Shown here in pieces: positions 54,605 through 63,390 of a DNA stretch of 64,000 nt. The notes under the pieces are model-generated. The model ran no database searches. It saw only the letters and a program-made list of their open reading frames with translations, and had not been told where the DNA came from. The position numbers and the translations under genes were made by a program. How positions within the stretch are numbered: the stretch's first letter is position 1; every line of letters starts with the position of its first letter. The DNA is from Candidatus Scalindua sp. SCAELEC01 (GTDB lineage: Bacteria; Planctomycetota; Brocadiia; Brocadiales; Scalinduaceae): contig SHMT01000005.1 in assembly GCA_004282745.1 (NCBI GenBank), positions 62,001 through 126,000 of the forward strand, given 5' to 3'.

Positions 54605-54699
54605 TTTCCCGTTAATATTTTAAAGCTGGGAAGTTAAAGGGCACCTCTATAATTGAATCAGCAAAGATAAAGAGTTACCGTATAAAAAGGAGATAGTAC

Positions 54700-56007
54700 G
54701 TGGAGTTTACAAAGTCTAATTTACTCAACAAGAAATTTAACACAATAATTCCGGGTGGGGCACACACTTATGCCAAGGGGGACGATCAATATCCTGAATA
54801 TTCTCTACCATACATCATGAGAGGAGAAGGTTGCCATGTCTGGGATTTAGATGGAAACGAATTTGTTGAGTATGGAATGGGACTACGTTCCGTAACCCTG
54901 GGGCATGCCCATAAGCCGGTAATCGATGCGGCACAGAAACAAATGCTTAAGGGGAGCAATTTTGTGCGACCAGCTGCAATCGAGCTTGAGTGTGCCGATG
55001 AATTGTTAAGTATGATTGTCGGGGCAGAAATGGTGAAATTCGCAAAAAATGGATCTGATGCGACTAATGGGGCGATAAGGCTTTCGAGGGCGTATACGGG
55101 ACGAGACATGGTCGCTATTTGTGCAGATCATCCTTTCTTCTCTATTGACGATTGGTTTATGGGAACAACCCCAATGTCTGCAGGAATTCCTAACGCAATG
55201 AGGGATCTGACTGTCCAATTTCATTATAATGATATAGAAAGCGTTAAAGCGCTCTTTAAGCAGTTTCCTAATAAAATTGCCTGTGTTATTCTTGAGCCTG
55301 AAAAAGAGCAGGAGCCTGTTGATAAGTTTTTGCATGAGTTACAGAAAATATGTAGGGAAAATGGTACTGTTTTTGTTCTGGATGAAATGATAACTGGATT
55401 TAGGTGGCATAATGGCGGTGCGCAAAGATTTTATGATATAACTCCGGATTTATCAACTTTTGGAAAAGGTATGGGTAATGGTTTTTCTGTCTCTGCGTTG
55501 GCAGGAAAGAAAGACATAATGCGATTGGGAGGTCTTGAGCACGACAAGGAACGTGTGTTCTTGCTCTCTTTAACACAGGGTGCGGAAACTCATTGTCTCG
55601 CTGCGGCTATGGAAACAATGAGGATCTATAAACGAGAACCTGTTATCGATTTTCTCTGGCGCCAAGGTGAACGACTGAAAAAAGGAATCGATACGTCTAT
55701 TGATGAGAACAAACTTAATGGGTATGTCCAGATTTTGGGGAAGCCGTGTAATCTTGTTTGCACAACGAGTGATTTAGATAAAAAGCCATCCCAGCCATTT
55801 AGGACGTTGTTAATGCAAGAAACTATTAAACGTGGTATCCTGGCCCCAAGTTTAGTGGTAAGTTATTCTCATACTGATTCCGACATAGATAGAACAATTG
55901 AGGTGTTTCACGAAGCTTTAGGTATTTATCGAAAAGCCCTGGATGATGGTGTTGAGAAATACCTCATCGGAAGACCTGTAAAGCCGGTATGGAGGAAATT
56001 TAACTAA
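54700..56007 (+). CDS. Class III PLP aminotransferase (glutamate-1-semialdehyde mutase-like)
   Basis: This 435-residue protein starts at GTG 54700 after AAGGAGATA. It has PGGAHTYAKGDDQYP, VWDLDGNEFVEYGMGLRSVT, VKFAKNGSDATNGAIRLSRA, ILEPEKEQEP, LDEMITGFRWH and STFGKGMGNGFSV, whose Lys should bind PLP. It resembles HemL but stands in a sugar cluster, where such enzymes are thought to aminate keto sugars or modify a side chain. A true heme role is unlikely. Confidence 0.85.
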   Translation: MEFTKSNLLNKKFNTIIPGGAHTYAKGDDQYPEYSLPYIMRGEGCHVWDLDGNEFVEYGMGLRSVTLGHAHKPVIDAAQKQMLKGSNFVRPAAIELECADELLSMIVGAEMVKFAKNGSDATNGAIRLSRAYTGRDMVAICADHPFFSIDDWFMGTTPMSAGIPNAMRDLTVQFHYNDIESVKALFKQFPNKIACVILEPEKEQEPVDKFLHELQKICRENGTVFVLDEMITGFRWHNGGAQRFYDITPDLSTFGKGMGNGFSVSALAGKKDIMRLGGLEHDKERVFLLSLTQGAETHCLAAAMETMRIYKREPVIDFLWRQGERLKKGIDTSIDENKLNGYVQILGKPCNLVCTTSDLDKKPSQPFRTLLMQETIKRGILAPSLVVSYSHTDSDIDRTIEVFHEALGIYRKALDDGVEKYLIGRPVKPVWRKFN

Positions 56008-56066
56008 AAACCACTTTGTTTGGTCGTTTAAATTAATCAATAACCTCAGCAAATGAATGGGAAATT

Positions 56067-57302
56067 ATGAGTGCTTATAATAACTGTCGGTTTTGTGGTA
56101 ACCGTTTAAAGTACACCTTTGTAGATTTAGGAACATCACCACTGGCAAATTCGTATCTAAAGGTAGATCAACTCCAACAGATGGAACCCTTTTATTCACT
56201 ACATGTGTATGTTTGTGAAATCTGTTTTCTTGTTCAATTGCCTGAGTTGCAATCTGCCAAAGAAATTTTTAACGATTATGCCTATTTTTCGTCTTATTCA
56301 GAATCTTGGCTTAAACATGCAAAGACATATTCCTCATTAATGATTGAACGTTTTGGTTTTGATCATCATAGCCTAGTTGTTGAGATTGCCAGTAACGATG
56401 GTTATCTCCTTCAGTATTTCAAAGAGAATGGTATACCTGTGTTAGGGGTAGAACCTGCAAAGAATGTAGCCAAAGTAGCTCTTGAAGCTGAGATACCTAC
56501 TATCACTAAATTTTTTGGAACCAAGACGGCCCAAGAACTTGCAAATGAGGGTAAGCAAGCGGACCTTCTGTTAGGAAACAATGTTCTTGCCCATGTGCCT
56601 GATCTCAATGATTTTGTGGCAGGGTTGAAGTGCCTCCTTAAAACAGGGGGTCTCATTACCATGGAGTTTCCTCATTTACTGTGTTTAATAGATCAAAACC
56701 AATTTGATACTATCTATCATGAACATTTTTCATATTTTTCCTTTATTACGGTGGAGAAAGTCTTTCAAAAGCACGGTTTGACCATATTCGATGTTGATGA
56801 GTTACCGACACATGGTGGCTCACTTAGAGTATACGCCCGACACAACGAGGATGTTTCAAAGCCCATTGGTGAGAGGGTTTCGCAACTGAGAAAGAGAGAG
56901 GAAAATGCGGGATTTACTAATTTGGATCACTATTTATCCTTTACTGAAAAAGTGAAGGAAACCAAGAGAAATATCCTTGATTTTATGATCACGTCCAAAA
57001 GAGAAGGCAAAACAATTGCCGGTTATGGAGCACCAGCTAAAGGGAATACTTCACTGAATTTCTGTGGCATTAGAACAGACTTCATCGACTATACTGTTGA
57101 TCGTAGCCCTCATAAACAGGGACATTTTTTACCTGGAACACATATTCCAATATATAGTCCTGATAAAATAAAAGAGACGAGACCAGATTATTTGGTGATT
57201 CTTCCCTGGAATATTAAAGACGAGATAATGGAACAAATGACCCATATACGTGATTGGGAGGGGAAGTTTGTAGTGATGATACCAGAGGTGAGGGTATTAT
57301 GA
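56067..57302 (+). CDS. NDP-sugar C-methyltransferase (TylC3-like)
   Basis: This 411-residue protein has the three parts of sugar C-methyltransferases: an N-terminal zinc-binding domain (CRFCG ... VCEICF), a SAM-binding Rossmann domain (LVVEIASNDGYLLQYFKENG) and a C-terminal domain with IAGYGAPAKGNTSLNFCGI. TylC3-type enzymes methylate C3 of 4-keto-6-deoxy sugars, so the CDP-4-keto-6-deoxyglucose made by rfbF and rfbG is the natural substrate candidate, which would give a branched sugar. Confidence 0.88.
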   Translation: MSAYNNCRFCGNRLKYTFVDLGTSPLANSYLKVDQLQQMEPFYSLHVYVCEICFLVQLPELQSAKEIFNDYAYFSSYSESWLKHAKTYSSLMIERFGFDHHSLVVEIASNDGYLLQYFKENGIPVLGVEPAKNVAKVALEAEIPTITKFFGTKTAQELANEGKQADLLLGNNVLAHVPDLNDFVAGLKCLLKTGGLITMEFPHLLCLIDQNQFDTIYHEHFSYFSFITVEKVFQKHGLTIFDVDELPTHGGSLRVYARHNEDVSKPIGERVSQLRKREENAGFTNLDHYLSFTEKVKETKRNILDFMITSKREGKTIAGYGAPAKGNTSLNFCGIRTDFIDYTVDRSPHKQGHFLPGTHIPIYSPDKIKETRPDYLVILPWNIKDEIMEQMTHIRDWEGKFVVMIPEVRVL

Positions 57303-57463
57303 GCGGTGAGTAGAGTGACGATTGTAGTTAATGCCCACAGGAGTTTTATCTCATGGGAAACATAAAAAATATTTGGAATTGAGAAAATATCTGAGAATTC
57401 AAATAAGATGGAAATCGGCGGTTAAATATTTTCCGCTCCCGGATCGTAGCGTACCGTGTAAGA

Positions 57464-57994
57464 ATGATCTTTACCGAAACAAAACTAAAAGGTGCATTTG
57501 TCATTGAACCAGAGAAGGTGGAAGACAAGCGTGGTTTTTTTGCCAGGACTTGGTGTAAGCGCGAGTTTGAGGCGCACTGTTTAAATCCAAATTTGGTTCA
57601 GTGTAATATTTCATTCAACAAAAAGAGAGGTATTTTACGTGGAATGCATTATCAGGAAGCACCTCATGAAGAGGTGAGGTTGGTCCGCTGCACAATGGGT
57701 GCAGTTTGTGATGTGATTGTTGATTTGCGCCCTGGTTCTCAGACTTTTAAACAGTGGATTTCTGTAGAGCTGACGGCTAAAGGGAGAAAAATGCTTTATG
57801 TTCCGGAGGGATTTGCCCATGGTTTTCTTACTTTGGAAAACGATACCGAGGTTTTTTATCAAATGTCTGAGTTTTATGCACCTCAAAGTGCCCGCGGTGT
57901 CCGATGGAACGATCCCGCATTTGACATCAAGTGGCCAGCAGATGTTGTCGTGATTTCAGAAAAGGATGAGCGGTATCCAGATTACACTATGTAG
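57464..57994 (+). CDS. rfbC: dTDP-4-dehydrorhamnose 3,5-epimerase-family enzyme
   Basis: This 176-residue cupin has EDKRGFFARTW, RGILRGMHYQEAP (active-site His), VRCTMGAVCDVIVDLRPGS and VPEGFAHGFLTLENDTEVFY. It is an RmlC-family epimerase; in this cluster it may act on the CDP-4-keto sugar, before or after C-methylation, instead of on dTDP-4-keto-rhamnose. No rmlABD genes are seen. The length is normal. Confidence 0.88.
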   Translation: MIFTETKLKGAFVIEPEKVEDKRGFFARTWCKREFEAHCLNPNLVQCNISFNKKRGILRGMHYQEAPHEEVRLVRCTMGAVCDVIVDLRPGSQTFKQWISVELTAKGRKMLYVPEGFAHGFLTLENDTEVFYQMSEFYAPQSARGVRWNDPAFDIKWPADVVVISEKDERYPDYTM

Positions 57995-58015
57995 GAATAT
58001 TTTTCATGTAAGATT

Positions 58016-59329
58016 ATGAAAAAATCTTTTATTGAAACAATTGATAATGATAAAGTTGGTGATGATATGTTCCAGTTAATGTCTGAGCTATATCCCATCT
58101 GTCGGAGCATTACGGGGAATGGTGTTGTTGAATCACTGAACATACTGAATAGGCACCTGCCATTAACGATTCATGAAATACCGAGTGGAACGAAAGTATT
58201 TGATTGGACGGTACCCAAGGAATGGAACATACGGGATGCGTATATAAAGAATTCTAAGGGGGAAAAGATCGTAGATTTTAAAAAATTTAGCCTACATGTT
58301 CTGAATTACAGCGTACCCGTTAAGAAAAAAGTATCTTTGGATGAATTAAAGGAACATCTTTTTACCTTACCGGAATACCCGGAATGGATACCGTATCGAA
58401 CTTCTTATTTCAAGGAAAATTGGGGGTTTTGTTTAAGTCACAACCAATTATTAGAGATGAATGATAAAGAGTATGAAGTGTGCATCGATTCATCCCTTGA
58501 GGATGGCAATCTAACTTATGGAGAGTGCTTTATTGAAGGTGAAGAACCAGATGAAGTGCTCTTATCTTGTCATGCGTGTCACCCGTCTCTTTGTAATGAT
58601 AATCTCTCAGGAGTATCGCTCGTTACATTCTTGGGTAAATACCTGAGTACCCTTTCACTGCGTTACTCGTATCGCATAATCTTTATTCCCGGAACAATTG
58701 GGTCGATTACGTGGCTTTCCAGGAACGAGACTAATATTTCCAGGATTAAACACGGTCTAGTTGTTGCCTGTGTGGGTGATCCGGGCATGTCCACTTATAA
58801 AAGAAGCCGAATTGGCAACGCCGAAATTGACAAGGCGGTTGAACATGTGCTAAAGAATTCCGGAAAGCCTTATGAGATTGTTGATTTCTCTCCGTATGGT
58901 TACGATGAAAGGCAATACTGTTCACCAGGTTTTAATCTGCCTGTTGGTTGTTTATTTAGAACTCCACACGGTCAATATCCAGAATATCATACATCTGCTG
59001 ATAATTTTGATTTTGTTCGACCTGAGTATCTATCTGATTCATTCTCAAAATATATTTCAGTGTTGAAAATACTTGAGAATAACAAAAGGTACAGTAATAC
59101 AAATCCAAAATGTGAACCACAATTGGGTAAGAGGGGACTATATACAGCAATAGGTGGGAAAAGTGACACCAATGCTGATCAAATGGCTTTGTTGTGGGTG
59201 CTAAACTTGTCAGATGGGCAACATTCCTTACTAGATATCTCAGAAAGATCGGGGATAGATTTTGATCGAATAAAAGACGTAGCCGATATCTTGCAACAGA
59301 AAGTTTTACTTCAAGAGTTACAGAAATGA
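58016..59329 (+). CDS. DUF4910 aminopeptidase-like protein
   Basis: This 437-residue protein has the usual DUF4910 order: ELYPICRSITGNGVVESLNI, IHEIPSGTKVFDWTVPKEWN, a peptidase-like core with SCHACHPSLCNDNLSGVSLV holding M28-type metal ligands (His, Asp), ARFPYGQYPEYHTSADN-like TPHGQYPEYHTSADN, and a C-terminal winged helix (HSLLDISERSGIDFDRIKDV). Members often occur in polysaccharide clusters, where a deacetylase or amidase role has been suggested; no role is proven. It begins 21 bases after the epimerase gene. Confidence 0.8.
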   Translation: MKKSFIETIDNDKVGDDMFQLMSELYPICRSITGNGVVESLNILNRHLPLTIHEIPSGTKVFDWTVPKEWNIRDAYIKNSKGEKIVDFKKFSLHVLNYSVPVKKKVSLDELKEHLFTLPEYPEWIPYRTSYFKENWGFCLSHNQLLEMNDKEYEVCIDSSLEDGNLTYGECFIEGEEPDEVLLSCHACHPSLCNDNLSGVSLVTFLGKYLSTLSLRYSYRIIFIPGTIGSITWLSRNETNISRIKHGLVVACVGDPGMSTYKRSRIGNAEIDKAVEHVLKNSGKPYEIVDFSPYGYDERQYCSPGFNLPVGCLFRTPHGQYPEYHTSADNFDFVRPEYLSDSFSKYISVLKILENNKRYSNTNPKCEPQLGKRGLYTAIGGKSDTNADQMALLWVLNLSDGQHSLLDISERSGIDFDRIKDVADILQQKVLLQELQK

Positions 59330-59472
59330 TTTGGAAATAGAGAATTAATGAAACGTTCAAAAAAGTAGTTAATGTATTACCGGGAGAAGGTGGAAGAGTA
59401 TTTAGCATTTCTCTTCCCTGCTGGTGGTAATGTAGGATACTATATCAGTTTTCAACCAATTGGTAACGATTT

Positions 59473-60021
59473 ATGGCAGTTAGGCTTGCAATGCACTATA
59501 GGACAGCGGTTTCAGGAGACTACAAAGATATTAGGGCATTTCTTACCGCACAAGGATGGATAAAACATATCGATGAACAGAGTTTTTGTCAGATGCTTGA
59601 AAATTCTGATAGGACCGTTGTTGCCCTTGACGGTTCACGCATTGTAGGTTTTGGACGAGCATTGTGTGATAATGTATCAATTGGATATTTATCTGCAATC
59701 CTTGTTTCAGATGATAAACGAGGCCATGGGATCGGTAGGAAAATGGTGAAAATATTAATGGGTAGTGATCCTCATATTAAGTGGGTTATAACGTGTGGGA
59801 AAAAAAGTTTTACCTTTTGGGAGAAGCTTGGATTCAGACATACAGAGCACTTAATGGAAAGATCAAGAACCATTGATAGAACAAGAACGATTGATAAAAC
59901 GATCCGTAAAAATATCGCCCCTCCTACAATGAAAAAGAGAATCAAAAAATTCATTAAATATGTAGTAGTGAAACCGAAGGATCTTGTAATGCGAAAACTG
60001 TATAGTTTTTTTAATGAATAA
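59473..60021 (+). CDS. GNAT-family N-acetyltransferase
   Basis: This 182-residue protein has an N-terminal GNAT domain (residues about 8-125): YRTAVSGDYKDIRAFLTAQG, VVALDGSRIVGFGRAL, YLSAILVSDDKRGHGIGRKM (acetyl-CoA binding) and FWEKLGFRHTE. The basic tail (RSRTIDRTRTIDKTIRKN and on) contains three repeats of a R-T-I-D kind and may bind membranes or glycans. It may acetylate an amino sugar made by the aminotransferase. The ATG at 59491 is an equally good start because AGG stands six bases before it. It overlaps the next gene by eight bases. Confidence 0.8.
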   Translation: MAVRLAMHYRTAVSGDYKDIRAFLTAQGWIKHIDEQSFCQMLENSDRTVVALDGSRIVGFGRALCDNVSIGYLSAILVSDDKRGHGIGRKMVKILMGSDPHIKWVITCGKKSFTFWEKLGFRHTEHLMERSRTIDRTRTIDKTIRKNIAPPTMKKRIKKFIKYVVVKPKDLVMRKLYSFFNE

Positions 60022-60838
60022 ACATAGGTATTCTAAAGAAAATTACCGAGAAGTAATTGGGCTGATACCCGCAGGAGGGAGGGCCTCTCGGATTGCACCT
60101 TTACCGTGTAGCAAAGAACTGTTTCCTGTAGGCTTCCATTCAATTGTCCCTAACAACGGTTTGCGTCCTAAAGTGGTAAGCCATTATCTATTGGAAAAAA
60201 TGCGGTTAGCCAATATTAACAAGGCATACTTTATATTGCGTGAAGGGAAATGGGATATTCCTGCCTATTATGGTGATGGTAAAACGTTGGATATGCATTT
60301 AGCATATTTGATGATGGATTTGCCCTTTGGTGTTCCTTACACGTTAGATCAAGCATTTCCTTTCGTAGGCGATTCAATTGTAGCTTTGGGTTTTCCTGAT
60401 ATGATTTTTCAACCAGATGACGTTTTTGTACAATTACTAGCCAAACAGGAGAAATCAAATGCTGATATAGTTCTTGGTCTTTTTCCTGCCCTTAAACCAC
60501 ATAAAACCGATATGGTGGAAATAGATGACATTGGCCGGATACGTGCAATTAAGATAAAGCCTGATCAAACTAAGCTTTTATATGCCTGGGAAACAGCTGT
60601 CTGGACCCCTGTTTTTACACGATTTATGCATGACTATGTCTTGTCCAGGCAGGTAGTATGTGATGAGAGCAAGGGTAACAATAATCCTGATAAACAGAAG
60701 GAATTACATGTAGGTGATATCATTCAGGCTGCAATTGAAGATAATATTAAAATAGATTCAGTACTTTTTAAGAATGGAAGTTGTCTGGATATTGGAACTC
60801 CTGATGATTTACTAAAAGCCGTTCAACTAACAAGTTAA
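60014..60838 (+). CDS. Sugar-phosphate nucleotidyltransferase
   Basis: This 274-residue protein is a nucleotidyltransferase of the RmlA/GalU fold: LIPAGGRASRIAPLPCSKEL with the catalytic Lys, GDSIVALGFPDMIFQPDD, and DIGTPDDLLKAVQ at the end. The usual GxGTR is GGRASR, so nucleotide and sugar specificity are uncertain. It overlaps the GNAT gene, and the two probably work on the same sugar. Confidence 0.82.
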   Translation: MNKHRYSKENYREVIGLIPAGGRASRIAPLPCSKELFPVGFHSIVPNNGLRPKVVSHYLLEKMRLANINKAYFILREGKWDIPAYYGDGKTLDMHLAYLMMDLPFGVPYTLDQAFPFVGDSIVALGFPDMIFQPDDVFVQLLAKQEKSNADIVLGLFPALKPHKTDMVEIDDIGRIRAIKIKPDQTKLLYAWETAVWTPVFTRFMHDYVLSRQVVCDESKGNNNPDKQKELHVGDIIQAAIEDNIKIDSVLFKNGSCLDIGTPDDLLKAVQLTS

Positions 60839-60870
60839 ATTTTACAGAAGGAGCGGTAACAATCTTTCTC

Positions 60871-61827
60871 ATGAGAAATAATATTAGACCCTATTTCTGG
60901 AAAGTTCTTGAACGATTGACGGGAGTAAATTATTATACCGCCAAGGCTTACTATATGTTTCGACAACATCGATTTTGTCGAAACCATGTGGAAACACCTT
61001 TAATAATTTATCAAATGGGTAAGGTTGGTTCTCGGACAATATTTAATTCATTGCAGCGATTACAATTAGATATGCCGATATATCATACTCACGGTCTAAC
61101 ACAAAATTATATTGATGAGAAAGAAATAAGGAGTAAGAGATATTTTGGCACAGATGAGTCGGATTTTATCCATCTTACCGTTCCTTGGAAAAGTCAATAT
61201 CTGCGGAATCTGATAAAAAGAGGTTTTGACGGTAAAAAGTGTAAGGTGGTGACTGTCGTAAGGGATCCAATTGCCGTTAATATTTCCAGTTTCTTCGAAA
61301 GAATTGATAAAGTAGATTTTACAGAGTCTTGGCGTACGTATACAATCAAGTCGACAAAAGATGAATATGAGTATAAGGGTAGGATCGATGATATGGAGTC
61401 ACTAAAGAGCCTTTTCTTTGAAAAATGTGCTCATAATGAGTCTTTAACATTCTTGGATAATGAATTGAAAAGTGTGTTTGGAGTTGATGTCTTTGAAAGC
61501 GAGTTTCCAAAATCAGAAGGATATCGTATATATGAGGGGGAACAGGTCGATGTTTTGTTGATAAGATTAGAAAGTCTTAACGACTGTGCGAAAAAAGCAT
61601 TTAATGAGTTCTTAAATATTGAAGATTTTACCTTGGTAAATATAAACATAGGAAGTGAAAAAGATTACGCCTATCTTTACCAAAAGTTTAAAGAATTGGT
61701 TGTCCTACCCGATACTTACATAGATAAAATGTACCGTTCAAAGTATGCTCAACATTTTTACAGCAAGGAAGAAATTGACCGGTTTATAACAAAATGGCGG
61801 CGTCTCAATAAACCCTTAGTGACTTAA
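60871..61827 (+). CDS. Sulfotransferase-like capsular polysaccharide protein
   Basis: This 318-residue protein has a PAPS-binding-like loop QMGKVGSRTIFNSLQ (residues about 48-62) and a second segment VVTVVRDPIAVNISSFFERI (about 127-146), which match the 5' and 3' phosphosulfate-binding motifs. It belongs to the putative capsular polysaccharide synthesis family often found next to sulfotransferases. It may add sulfate to the glycan. There is no signal peptide. Confidence 0.75.
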   Translation: MRNNIRPYFWKVLERLTGVNYYTAKAYYMFRQHRFCRNHVETPLIIYQMGKVGSRTIFNSLQRLQLDMPIYHTHGLTQNYIDEKEIRSKRYFGTDESDFIHLTVPWKSQYLRNLIKRGFDGKKCKVVTVVRDPIAVNISSFFERIDKVDFTESWRTYTIKSTKDEYEYKGRIDDMESLKSLFFEKCAHNESLTFLDNELKSVFGVDVFESEFPKSEGYRIYEGEQVDVLLIRLESLNDCAKKAFNEFLNIEDFTLVNINIGSEKDYAYLYQKFKELVVLPDTYIDKMYRSKYAQHFYSKEEIDRFITKWRRLNKPLVT

Positions 61828-61828
61828 A

Positions 61829-61977
61829 TAGTGTTTGAACGAAAACTACCCATCTACGGCGTTGCTGCAACAATGACGTAATCCTCACGTACTTGAGTAC
61901 GCTCCGGTTACGTAATTATTTCGCGCCTTGTACCTGGGCAGTTTTGGTTGAAACACTGGGTTTTCGTTCACGCACTA
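61829..61977. repeat. TAGTGTTTGAACGAAAAC element, 149-bp copy
   Basis: The ends TAGTGTTTGAACGAAAAC and GTTTTCGTTCACGCACTA are an imperfect 18-bp inverted repeat. The core (GCAACAATGACGTAATCCTC, AGTACGCTCCGGTTACG, GCGCCTTGTACCTGGG) parallels that at 35448-35596; the length, 149 bases, is the same. It ends 25 bases before the radical SAM gene start. Confidence 0.87.
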
Positions 61978-62001
61978 AATAGTGGAGATAAAGAGAAACA
62001 G

Positions 62002-63246
62002 ATGAATTCATTGAAAACATATATAAGGAATAATGATCCCGAGTTATTGCGGTCCCTAAGGAATTTTAAAAAGAAAATCATCAATCCGATTGTTGTGTTT
62101 TTCTCAGATATTAACCTGAATATCCGTTTCTTTTTTAGGGGAAGAAAAGGGTTCTCATCGGTGCCGTGTCTGGTTCCATTTATGCGATTGGAATTCCAAA
62201 AATTTGGAAACGTTTCTGCCTGCTGTACTGCCTTTACAAAGGTTAAATCTGTGGGGAACATGAAATCGCAAACAATTGAGCAGATTTGGAATGGGAAAAA
62301 GCTAAGGAGGTTTCGGAAGCAGCTATTGCTGGGTCAAACATGCAAAGTGTGTATGCCAAATTGTGGATATTTAAAGATAGGACCAATATTTCTAAAAGAT
62401 ATCTGTACTGACACACCAGAAGGTGAATCGCTTTATAATGATGTTTCTCATGGACGGGTAAAACTCAATTCACACCCTCTCAGGTTTAACTTGGCAAATT
62501 TTACTGTATGTAACCTTACATGCGTTATGTGTCAATCAAGAGCTGTCGAAGCTCAAAATAATTCTATTCCCGAGCATGTTACAAAGACCCTTAAAAATCT
62601 CAGTAACTATTTCGACAAGAAGATTACGTTATATTTATCCGGCAATGGTGAAGTTTTGGCCAGAAAAGATACACGGGAACTTCTCCAGAATTTTGACAGT
62701 AAAAAAAACAGTAAAGTGGATTTTCAGATTATAACGAATGGATTACTCTTCCAACCACGTATGTGGGAGACAATCAAACATAATAATTTTACCTACGTTA
62801 ATATTTCTATAGACGCGGCAACGAAGGAAACATATAAGAAAGTTAGGCGCGGTGGGAACTGGGAACAATTGATGAAAGCTTTGGAAGTATTTAAAAAAGC
62901 AAGAGAGGAGGGTAAATTCAGCAGCGTCAACATAAATATGACCGTTATGAAGAGTAATTTCAAAGAAATTCCTCAGTTTGTTGAGATGGCGCGAGCAAAT
63001 GGATTTAATTCTCTATTTACCAGGATCCGGGGCCCATTTGAAGATGAGAATATATTTGAATCAAATAATGAGAAAGATATACAAGAATTAAAGAAGGTTC
63101 TCTCTAATCCGAATCTTTATGGCGAGGATGTTGATATGAACGATATACGTGATTATGTCCCTAAAGAATTCCATAAGATAATGGGTAATCACCTAACTTC
63201 CATTTGGTACCCTTCCTTTTTGTTGAAAATGCCTGAAAAAGGGTAG
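62002..63246 (+). CDS. Radical SAM protein with an N-terminal SPASM-like segment
   Basis: The ATG at 62002 gives 414 residues; a frame open further upstream runs into the repeat and is not used. The radical SAM core has NFTVCNLTCVMCQSRA (C-x3-C-x2-C), YLSGNGEVLARKDT, DFQIITNGLLF and VNISIDAATKETYKKVRRGG. A segment that looks like a SPASM cluster domain (SACCTAF ... SQTIEQIWNGKKLRRFR ... CKVCMPNCGY) stands before the core rather than after it. The substrate is unknown; a glycan or peptide modification is possible. Confidence 0.82.
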   Translation: MNSLKTYIRNNDPELLRSLRNFKKKIINPIVVFFSDINLNIRFFFRGRKGFSSVPCLVPFMRLEFQKFGNVSACCTAFTKVKSVGNMKSQTIEQIWNGKKLRRFRKQLLLGQTCKVCMPNCGYLKIGPIFLKDICTDTPEGESLYNDVSHGRVKLNSHPLRFNLANFTVCNLTCVMCQSRAVEAQNNSIPEHVTKTLKNLSNYFDKKITLYLSGNGEVLARKDTRELLQNFDSKKNSKVDFQIITNGLLFQPRMWETIKHNNFTYVNISIDAATKETYKKVRRGGNWEQLMKALEVFKKAREEGKFSSVNINMTVMKSNFKEIPQFVEMARANGFNSLFTRIRGPFEDENIFESNNEKDIQELKKVLSNPNLYGEDVDMNDIRDYVPKEFHKIMGNHLTSIWYPSFLLKMPEKG

Positions 63247-63390
63247 TGTATAATTTTCAATAAACTCGGAGTCGTGATGTGCTTGATTTATTTCGAAAAT
63301 AGATTTTCTTCTTTTGAGTAATTTGAGTTTGAGGATATCATATGCGAATATTTTATTACTATTGAATTAAAATGAAGGTGTAAAAATAAG

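Noticed and set aside
59372-59563. Short frame before the GNAT gene
   Set aside because: It overlaps the start of a well-supported GNAT domain in another frame and has no motif.
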